From contig NC_053201.1 of NCBI RefSeq assembly GCF_905163445.1, positions 7,388,001 to 7,452,000 of the forward strand: a stretch of DNA of 64,000 bases, in the 5' to 3' direction. Position 1 is the first letter of the stretch; the number at the start of each line of letters is the position of its first letter. Made by a program: the position numbers and the translations under genes. Shown here piece after piece: positions 36,990-47,400 of the stretch. Source of the stretch: Pararge aegeria (taxonomy: Eukaryota > Arthropoda > Insecta > Lepidoptera > Nymphalidae). The notes under the pieces are model-generated. The model made no database searches. It was given only the letters and a program-made list of their open reading frames with translations, and was not told the DNA's origin.

Positions 36990-37468
36990 CCTCTTGCATT
37001 CCGCGCTGGAATGAAACGGGCCGTTGGTCATCTCAGAATTCGCGGCCTAAGGCGTTACGCCTTACCGCCAACCGTAACGTTGCGTAAGCAGTTACGCAAA
37101 GCCAATGTCAAGATCGCTGCGTCAACACCAACAGCAATGAGGTCAACGACCGCGCTAGCAAACAATGCTAACCCGATAGTTGAAACCTGAACGAGTTCAC
37201 ATCTGTTAGTGTAAAATAAAAAACGAAGCTCTTGAACTTGCTTCGTTCATTCATAAAGATAATGTGCGGCGATTTCACCTGTCGCGTGGAAACTCGCAAC
37301 CTCAATTAATAATATTGATTAAATGATTCATTGGCTATGCATGATTTGTTTATTTTATCTGTCAATGGTCACTGGTGATGCATTTTTAAATACCTTTGGA
37401 TTTATTATTTTTGTTTTATCTGGCTGAATAATCTTGGAGTGATTTCCACACGGGGACATTGTGTCGAG
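36990..37468 (+). promoter_or_regulatory. Candidate CYP314A1 promoter region
   Basis: This stretch is richer in G+C and CpG than its surroundings and shows no known repeat. It contains four perfect inverted repeats: 36997-37013 (CATTCC/GGAATG), 37048-37064 (TAAGGCGT/ACGCCTTA), 37080-37099 (TTGCGTAA/TTACGCAA) and 37222-37247 (AACGAAGC/GCTTCGTT). AGGTCA at 37140-37145 is followed after one base by CGACCG, an imperfect inverted half-site. TTTAAATA at 37385-37392 is TATA-like, about 77 bp before the candidate ATG. The promoter role is inferred from position and composition. Confidence 0.35.
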
Positions 37469-37597
37469 ATGCTTCCCCCGATTCGTTTGATGTTCCTGAA
37501 GTTTAGAGGAAGTTTTACGGTGCACACTTCAGCTCGTTGGACTCCAACGTCTATCGATTCTCGGTTGCTACTACATCTTGGCGGTTTGGTTAGCTTT
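37469..37597 (+). CDS. CYP314A1: Candidate first coding exon of CYP314A1
   Basis: An ATG at 37469 (purine at -3) opens 43 codons that end at a consensus donor, gtaagt, at 37598. The junction is phase 0, which is what the acceptor at 38253-38254 requires. The product starts MLPPIRLMFLKFRG and is rich in R, S, T and L with one acidic residue, so it could act as a mitochondrial presequence. The resulting protein would be 542 residues. Against it: 43 residues before the hydrophobic segment is long for an ER anchor, and a short unseen exon could supply the Met instead. The opposite strand is also open here (37405-37827), so openness alone is weak evidence. Confidence 0.38.
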
Positions 37598-37619
37598 GTA
37601 AGTGAGTTAGGACCACAGA

Positions 37620-37680
37620 TAGATATATAGATAGATCTTTTTTTGCATAATACACACATAATACACACATAATACATACG
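37620..37680 (-). repeat. GATA-tailed retroelement end
   Basis: GATAGATAGATCTTT followed by TTTGCATAATACACAC recurs at 56745-56800, so both are 3' ends of one minus-strand element family with an ATCT tail. Confidence 0.6.
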
Positions 37681-37956
37681 GATACTGAACCTCATTACTA
37701 AATAATCATGGAGAGATACTCTGAGCGTGGCTGTTTCTGTGTACCTGGGATTCGATTCGATTATACGAATGAGAAATAGGAAAATCGATCGAATAGATGG
37801 ATATCCTAAGTAGAACTTTAGTAACACCCAGATGCACTGTTAAAGTGGAAACATAGCTCGAAGGATTGTAGACTCAATGCGTTAGAAGGGCGACCCCACA
37901 CTGGTAAATGCAGCTTTTGAAAACCTCCCTACACCTAGAAGTTTATCTGCTAGAAC

Positions 37957-38034
37957 TCTCTGGGTCAGGGTCTCTCTGGGTCAGGGTCTCTCTGGGTCAG
38001 GGTCTCTCTGGGTCAGGGTCTCTCTGGGTCAGCG
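37957..38034. repeat. 16-bp tandem repeat, about five copies
   Basis: The unit is TCTCTCTGGGTCAGGG. The first copy is 14 bp and the last ends AGCG instead of AGGG; the three between are identical. It lies in the proposed first intron, 220 bp before the first confirmed coding exon. Confidence 0.95.
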
Positions 38035-38254
38035 TCTAGGGTCCCTGTCAATGGCGTCTTGCAACCGCAAGACGGTACTAACAGATTCTCAGGGAGTCGC
38101 TGGTAATAAGGACAAGATCGTTAAATTTGGGAATGCCATTAGAATTAATTTTATTTTTAAAAATTATTTCTGGCAGTTAGATACCTACCCTTAACCTCAG
38201 CTAGCTAGCTTTCTAGTTAGACGAAATGACTAACCACTAAACTTTGTCCCACAG

Positions 38255-38468
38255 AGCACGCCACCTCCCCTAGTGGATTGGTCTGGTGTGCCAACATTGG
38301 TGCTAGCACTGGTTGCATTGGTGATGGCAGCCACAGCTTTGCTAACAAGGCCAATGGATGGGAAGAGACCAGCTCGGCTGCCGGGACCTCCAGCTTTACC
38401 ATTCCTCGGCACAAGATGGCTTTTTTGGAGTCGTTATCGAATGAACAAACTACATGAAGCTTATGAAG
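38255..38468 (+). CDS. CYP314A1: CYP314A1 first confirmed coding exon: membrane segment and proline hinge
   Basis: The acceptor is tttgtcccacag, with the exon starting at 38255 in phase 0 (Ser1). In-frame TAA at 38231 and no ATG before 38255 show that coding begins further upstream. Residues 12-30 are an uninterrupted hydrophobic run, followed by basic residues and LPGPPALPFLG, the hinge that orients the P450 fold. The exon closes with KLHEAYE plus one base; the next exon completes Asp72. The donor at 38469 is gtaagg. It is much GC-richer than the flanking introns. Confidence 0.93.
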
Positions 38469-41400
38469 GTAAGGTGCTTTGCAATTATTCAATAACCGTA
38501 TAAATAAAACTCTTCCCAAAGAAATTTAGACCGCTGGTTGGCGCAGTGGGCAGCGATCCAGTTTTCTGAGTCCAAGGCCGCGGGTTTGCTTTCCACAACT
38601 GGAAAAATGTTTGTGTGATGAGCATGAATGTTTTTCAGTGTCTGGGTGTTTATCTGTATATTATAAGTATTTATGTATGTTATATAATTACATATGAATA
38701 TTCATAATACATGGGTATTATGAATATTCATATGTAATTATAACACAAGCTACGCTTACTTTAGGGCTAGATGGCGATGTGTTTATTGACGTAGTAAAAA
38801 AAATTCTGTAAGTTTGAGAATAATGTTTAACACTACAAGTTAGCCCTCGACTGCAATCTCATCTGGTGTCAAGTGATGATGAAGTCTGTTACTCTAATTG
38901 GTTCCTACCGGAACGCTAAATTGCTTGGCGGTACGTCTTTGTCAGAAGAGTGATAACTAGCTATGGCAGAACTCTGTCCAGACCAGAGCAAAGAAAATTC
39001 AGGAATTATGAATTCCCAGCCGCACCCGCTTAAAACGACAGCGCTCACCGAAGCGCTAGGGAGGCTCTCAAACCTGGGAGGACTGCATTGTTTTCAATAA
39101 TTAGGGTTATTTATCACAAGCGCGGTTTCCTCATTGAGGTTTATGAACCATCGATGCTAATTTGGCAGAATTATCGTTGAGGGTTCTACTTTAATATGTA
39201 TGCTTTCCACAGCTTCCCTTAGGTTAATGCGAATTTGATTAAGCGACTGTTTATTCTTCGATAATTTTTTTTACTTTTTTTATTATACTACAAGTTAGCC
39301 CTTGACTGCAATCTCACCTGGTGGTAAGTGATGATGCAATCTAAGATGGTAGCGGGCTAACCTGTTCAAATTCAAAATTCAAAATTCAAAATTCATTTAT
39401 TTCAAGTAGGCCTAATATAAGCACTTTTGAAACGTCAAGTCTGTCTGTTTGTAGTGATTCGACCACCGGTTTGTTGGGGAGTATGGCAGTTATATTTAAC
39501 CCATACAAGACCCTAATCGGTTTCTATGCGACATCATACCGGAAAACTTAATCCCTTTCCGGCTAGTCTTTGTCGGTAGGGCGGTAACTAGCCACGGCCG
39601 AAGCCTCCCACCAGACACAGTAGAATTTGTATCAATACGACTTTAAATCATTGAAAGTTCACCATAAAGTAACTAAATATTATATAATATGATGTAAAGT
39701 TATATAGTTTTCGCTAGAGTGCAGTAGTACCTACAATGATTTTCTAATCACTTTTGTTTTTTATTTTTTTGAAAACATTGTGCTATCATAATGTTTTTTT
39801 TTTTAACAATTATTACCAGTTGGCCCACACAGGGTTTTCGACAAGATTATACAACGTGTAACCAAATTACGAAATACTATTGAAGGCGGCATAAGTATAG
39901 TACCAAAGGAAAATAAAAAAAAAGTAAAAATATAAATATACAATATATATATATACCCTGTAAAAATATTATATAAAAAGAAGCATATTTATTTTTCCAT
40001 AAAAACTAATTCGAATAACGGTTTACTTATAAGGAAGATAAAAGACCGACACGTACCTAATGTAGTGACGGGAGTCATTTGATTTTAATTTTGCATGTGA
40101 TGTTAGGGCTGTATCTGATTTCTTTAAGTGAAATCTATAGCAGTGATTTACTCAAAAACTATTAGCGTTCCGGTTTCCCAAAGAAGTCACAAAAACAGTA
40201 GTCAGAGGTAGTTTGCACCTGAGACTGCGTGAGAAGTAATATTTCCGTTTCTTTACACGTTGCACGTTGCTCTCCAATCAGAATTTCAATAAAATTTTGA
40301 CGATTAGACTACGCCACTGGTTGTGCAGCATTTGGTCGCTCTATACATTTTTGGACAGTGTCCTTGTAAAAAAATGTCTAGGTATATTCTTGCCAGCGGG
40401 GGTTGTTTTTAATTGTTCACACCCTCGCCGTCACAATGAGATATTTGCACGCAGACATGTTCAGGCGGTACGGGCCAGTGTTCGCCGAGATCACGCCCGG
40501 GGGCGCTCTAGTCGTCTCCATTGCTGAACGATCCGCCCTCGAAGCGGTCCTGCGCACCCCTGCCAAGAGGCCTTACAGACCGCCTACAGAAATCGTCCAA
40601 GTGTACAGAAGATCGAGACCTGATAGATACGCCTCTACTGGACTTGTTAATGAGTAAGTTAAGGGTTAACAAGTTTTATTTATTTACTAGCTGTTATGTA
40701 TTAGTGTTTCCTAGGCCTTTGTTACCATACGGCATAGCTCAACGAGTCGCGAAGCTTAACTAGCATTGGACAGGGCACATAGCTCAGAGAACCGAAGGAC
40801 GTTGTCCGATGGTGGTCCCATGGTCCCAAGGTGCTGAAATGGCGACTTCGCACCGGAACACGCGGCGTTGGTCGACCCCTGGGGAGATGAACAGATAACA
40901 AGGGCTTCCGAGTCCCTGGAAGCCCCTGAAAACTAAACCCCAGCCCAGGACCTTGGATTTTGGAACTCTTTACAGAAGAACTATGTCCAGCAGTGGACGT
41001 CCATCGGTTAAGGTGATGATGAAGGATTAATCCAAGATGCTTTCATAAACATGAATTAATAAAAGATTACATGACGCCCCTCCGGACAAATATTATTATT
41101 ACTACTATTATTATTATGGTGAACTCGTCACCCACACCATAAACGTAAAGTGTATAAAAGCATGACTGATATAATAAAATAAGTGTAATATACACCTGTA
41201 ACCTGCAAAAGGTTGCTGAGAATCTCAGGACGATGGTGATGGTAGTTCTATTTATAAGAAGCTACACACCAAGTTAGATAGTAGTCAGCCGACCAAATAA
41301 TTTATCTTGTTAGAAACTTGGACATATGCAAAAAGGTAACCACTTGCATATACCAAGTAAAAGCTTTTTCTATGTAGCATAATGACGGTGACTTCACAAC

Positions 41401-44400
41401 TCACCCACACGCTAATATATTTTTTACTATGGGTTTCAAGTTTTTAGATTGTTTCCTAGCCACCAGCTTTCACTTATCACGGAATTGTCCAGAAACCTGT
41501 AATGAGTATAATCAATATTATGAGTTTTATACGCACAATAATGTAACATAAACACGCTGTGTAACAATGTATATTGAATTAGGATTTTTCATAAGTGCCT
41601 GTGATAGGCCTACATGAATAAAGAAATTGAATTTGGATTTTAATTTGAATTTACAGCTTAATTCTTTTATTTCTAATTAAACAGATTAAAGTCTAGTTCA
41701 CATTAAACGAGGTTCTAAACTGAGGTTATCGATATGTCATTTCCTCATTTCCTGAAAAAGATTTTATAACTCATTAATTGTATATTTATATTAATTGATC
41801 AATTATTATTTCTGAGGTGCGCCATTCGTTTTTATTATTTACTAATATTTGTCAAATTCAAATTAAGAAAAATGGAATGGTATAAGAATGTATACCTACC
41901 ATTTCATTTTTCTAAAACGAAAATAAAGGTTTTTTTTATTTATTTTCTTATTTGGTTTATCAAAATATTTACAAACAAAATAACTTAAAATCACTAATGT
42001 AGCCCACCCACCCGCAATGACGCGGCGTGGTAGGTCTTAAACCGTCTCTCCTTAGAAAGAGAAGGCCTGTGCCCGGGAGTTAAATGTAAATAGGCTGGGG
42101 ATGAACTGAAGCTTTCTGAACTCCTGCAATCTATATATACTAAATAATTTAAAAGTTTTCACTGCACGTTTTAATATATGTTATAGAGATTATTTTTGTG
42201 ACAGCGGAACGAGAATAAAATACCTGTATTAATCAATCAAAATAAAACCATTTTAAAAATACGAATACTCAATACAACTGTACACCAGTGTGAATAGTGT
42301 AGGTACACACACTTAAACATACACTTGCCTTGAAGTACCTGCTTTGACCATCGAATGGCCTTTCATTCACTTGGGGACTCGAATGGATATGATAACTGAT
42401 AATTCAGTCTAGCACTCAGTTTATGTGAACTAACCATTACGATATCAAAACAAATATTATAAAGCGTAAGTATAGATTTTATGTGTCATAATTTTTAACC
42501 GATGGACGTCTACTACTGGACATAGTTCTTTTGTAGAGAGTATAATAATAAAAAAGAAAGCCGTACAGCAGTGGAAACTTTTTTGTTTGCTTGTATCCAA
42601 TAGGCTCCGAAACTACTGGACCAATTTTAACCATTTTTCTACCAATACAAAGCTTGATAGTCACCAAGTAACATGGACAATTTTTTTTTTAATTAGAGAT
42701 CCTTAAGAAAATTACAATAATGTAACTTAAATTAGCAAAATTTGTCTATAAAAATTAATTATTTGGCGTGGGCTGCTAAAAATATTGATGATACATAAAA
42801 GTTATGTACAACATGATTAAAGTACTTCCTGATTAAATTCTCCGCGAAAACGGATGGTTCCTGCTGGATTTGTGAAAAACCGTAATTACGAGGTTGAAAG
42901 AGAAATATTTGAAAAAAACGTACGTACGAGGTCCCGAGCTAGTTGAAAATAAAAATATTTGTAAAAAGCTGTAATTACGAGGTCCAGAGCTAGTCGAAAA
43001 TAAAAATATTTGTAAAAGGCCGTAATTACGAGGTCCAGAGCTAGTCGAAAATAAAAATATTATGCTAATGTCAACCAATTACAAACGAATTAAATCAAAG
43101 CTTATTAATCAATCTCGATTTAAATTGAAGTGACAAAAAATAATTGTGCTCAATTATAAATTTTACGTGTTGGACAATTATAAATATATGTACTACTCAA
43201 CTAGGAAACCGCGAGCAAAAAATATCAAGCGACATGCAAAAAATACAAAATACTTACTATAAGCCCTTTGTATCGTAATTTGTATTAGTAAAGTTTTACC
43301 AACACATGAGATGATTATGAAAATGTTTTATTCTGAGTCATATCATCAGCATCTTCTCTCTCAAAGTAAGAGATATCTAAAGGTTATGCCCTATGTTCTT
43401 AGTAGATAAAGGACGAGTCCTATCAGTATCCGTAGCGTAAATAAAGATTTATTTATTTTAATTTTAATTAAAGAAGCAATCTTTAAAAAAACAATAAAAA
43501 ATATTTAGTAGTTTGCATATTCTTTCCAGGTTATTTAATGATTCTCATTTATTCAAAGCAGGAAAATGATATAACTCATATTTTCGTTAACGCTTTAATT
43601 TGCTGATCACGTACGTTCAGCTCTACGCAGGTGGTGACTAGTTTTTGCTACAACCCACTTCCTGTTTTGTTCAGCGATTATTGGGTGCAAAAATAGGTAT
43701 TTTATTATCTGGTTTTACTATTTTGCCGTAATTTGTCCTTGAGTAAGCTTTTATGGAAAGTGACACAGCTTTTAAATAATTAATTATTCGGACTTGGCTC
43801 TGTTATTGTTTTTGTGAGTATAAATCGTTCGCGCGTTTTAAATATGGTGTCGCACCCAGTTATCTTGATGATAAAATATACCTACAACACAAATTTTCAT
43901 CATATCATTATTATCGGCCCAGTACAGGGCACGGGTCTCCTTCGACAATGAAAAGGGTTTAGGCCGTAGTCTACCCAAACGGCCGACTCAACTCCCCTTG
44001 GAGAACTCCATTATGAAGAACTCTTAGGCATGCAGGTTTCCTCTCGATGTTTTCCTTCACCGTTGAAGCAAGTGATGTTTTTTATTTCTAAAAACAGGCA
44101 TAACTTCGAAAAGTTAGAGATGCGTGCTGGGATTCAAACTCGGCCCCCCGAGTGTAGCTGAAGGTATAACCACTAAACTATAACCAACCTCGGAACATAA
44201 AGCCTATACAGAACAAAATATCAAAGTGAGATAGAGTTTAAAGTGATCAGTTAAATAATGAACTACAAACCATCCATCCTCTTCAAAAACAAGATAAATT
44301 AAATACTAAACGTGCTCTCCTAGGCACGGGGGTGGACTACGCCTATTTTTTAACTTAAAGCTGGTACTTATAATTTCTTGAAATAAACCAAATTGTGTGC

Positions 44401-47400
44401 TGTCACGTATTTGATTCAAACCTGGATATCGATTCGAACAGAGGACCTAATCCGTAATCCTTGGTCACAGTACAGGTCACAGACCAACGAGCCAGTTGTT
44501 TCATAAATGGAATGATATAATAAATAAATAATAATAAATTTATTTAATACATAGTGGTGAAAACATTACCAATGCCAATTTTACATAATTTATCTAAGAC
44601 ATAGTTTTCTTTTTCAAATGATGCAAAATATAATAAATTAATTTAAAATGGTTGAACCAAAAACTAAGCTAAAATCTCTAAAATAATGAATAAGATCCGA
44701 TAGTCATGTCAATCATATTGGATTCCAGACAAGGAGAGAAGTGGCATCACCTGCGAAGGCATCTCACTTGCGAGCTGACCAGCCCTCACACCATTCAAGG
44801 GTTTATTCCTGAGCTGAACAGCATCTGCGACGACTTCCTCAACCTGCTGAAGAACTGTCGAAGGCCGGATGGTATCGTGCACGGCTTCGATCAGCTTACT
44901 AACCGCATGGGTTTGGAATGTAAGTACATAGTAGTAGTTGAGTAAGAGTACAGCTATTTGTGATAGAGCTCGCCCAGGGAAATACTACCACAATGCTTAT
45001 TTCTTCCGACAAGCTACATTGCTGTGTTCCGGTCAGAAGGTCGTGGTTGATATGGTATTTATAGGCACTTTAGGCTACGCGTCAGGTTGTCGGAGACAGA
45101 GTGGTGCTTTGAACGTGTTCCTTGCATGTCCTGTGAATGTTGCTCTGGAAATTTGTGATGGTTTCCCGCTTCAGGGCCATCTGTTAGGTCCGATAATTAA
45201 CACTATAAAAAATGAATAATTGTTATTCAAAATATTAATAAACTTTAATTAACATCTTGAATTATTATTCACATAGATAAATTTTACTCTCGTAAAACTT
45301 AAAATTGACCTAACTTGAACTTTTTGAAATTAAATTTCTTTTTGTAAGTAGCCAAGTAATTGTTGGTGATATCCAACCTCATAAAAGTAAGTTGAAAGAG
45401 AAATGAGAAAAATTAAGTACAATTCTAGAATTCAGGTAATTTACATACAGAAATACCTAATGAAGAGCATAGCGACTTTAAAATACGAGACCAAACAAAT
45501 GAACAAATTATTTATTAAAATAAGTCTATACATTTTTTTTAAATTTTGGTGAGATGCAGGTCATTTACATTAACTATAACATTGAGGGTTCCAAACACGC
45601 CCACAACAAAAGTCCGACAAGAATATATCCGTTAGAATTTGGATACAAAATACTTCATTCGCACATTCATCATACCTAAACATTTTATTCACATTTACAA
45701 TGTTTACTCAGATTACGTTAACGGATGTGTCTAAAACGTGTAAAGTTTATATTTGAAAATGAACGATAACGCGGTTAAGTAAACAACCACTAAGCTTCAT
45801 TTAAAAAAATGTTTGATATTTTCGGGTGTACATTGATAATAACCGTGATAATCATATTAATGTTCTAAATAGGCAATGGTATAATATTTTATCTAATATA
45901 CCAGGAATAGAAAATTTTAATCTGTATGATTACAAAATCAAAGTCAAGAAAGAAAAGTGTAAAAACAACGAAATTGTTTTCTGTAAGTTTTTGCAGATAT
46001 TGCATAATGAAAAGTTAAAGCATTACAAATTTGTTCCACAAATAAAAAAAAATACAACCAAATAGATAACCATTCCTTTTTGTAAGTCGGTTAATAATGA
46101 CTGTTTTATTACAAAACGAATATTCATTTTTATTGTTACATACGAAATACAAAAAATCAATCATATAGAGTGGCGATGCGTCGCCACAGCCTGCGTCGTC
46201 ACGCCAAAAATCAGGTTTACCCTCGCCTATAGATGTTTCACATCAAAAAAGTCTACTAATCCACACTTGGCCATTATAGCCTATAGCCGGAACCCCTCTC
46301 ATTCTGAACTAATCTGCACTCTATAGGCCTGGCTAGTTGGCCAGGAATGGGTTGATGATAATAATGGTATTATAATTATATAATGTAGTCTTGACCATAT
46401 TAATAACTCAATAGCTGGATACGATTAACTAAAATTTGGCCACTTCAGTTTTCAACGTTCTAAAATCGAATCTCCCATGCCTCCAATGGATGTGCAATTT
46501 CAGAGAAATGATTTCTCGGAAATATTATTTTAAACAAAGGGTAATAGACAGATTAATTACACCATATAAATATTCTAACAAGCTCACCAACCATAATATC
46601 TGTTTAGATTTATCTTACTTTCGACTGCTGACATTTTTGGCAAGAATTCCAACCTTTGACCTTTTTTGCTAACTTATTTATTTATCAGTTGCCAAAATTC
46701 TTGAACCTACTTACTTTTTATTACAATTGACTTGATAAGTAGTCAGATATATTCTCATTACCAAATTAAGTACTTAATGTTCCAGAAGTAGTAGTAATTA
46801 GGATTACCTACTATGATAAAGATATAGAAGAATATATTTAGTTTTTTTAAGTTATGAAGTTGTTTAACTAGTCTTCTCATAGATTTTATGCATTGAACAT
46901 AAAGTAAAGTAAAACCTTGGTTTTACAATCTCCGTATTATTTCGTGTGTTTAGAGGTCAGGTTATTCAATTCGAAACAATATTTATAAAATCATAACCAA
47001 AATAATGTGAAATCATCATGGAACCATTTTCAAAGCAAGTGCTATTAACTATACCTTTTTGTACTGAATTTTACCTCAATTTTGTCATTCGTGGCCGGCT
47101 CATATCTTCAGTGGGGTACGCCAAAGACTCGGCACGTACTATGCACGCTCAATGTGTATTTGTTACTCGCGATTCGGAGGATTCAAAAGACTAATACTTA
47201 GTGCACTCAAGTTAAGTTTTTTTAATTTATCCGTGCTGCCATCTCTGGATAAATAACAAACTTTTAAAATCTTTATTTTGTTTTTGTTATATCTTTAAAA
47301 TGATTGAGCAAATGTATAAGATGTACACCGGATATCCGTTTCGTCTTTTATTTTTGTCTAGTCGGGTCATAGTCTGGTATTATTTCCGCTATTGAATTTA

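Noticed and set aside
37405..37827. 140-codon minus-strand frame
   Set aside because: No recognised domain; it runs through a GATA-tailed repeat end and lies opposite the better-supported candidate exon.
40436..40454. Alternative start codon in frame with the exon at 40455
   Set aside because: It lies within an intron directly before a good acceptor; the product would lack the membrane segment and hinge.
42833..43078. Minus-strand protein with 17-residue repeats
   Set aside because: The frame stays open only because the minisatellite unit is a multiple of three; no start context, domain or splice support.
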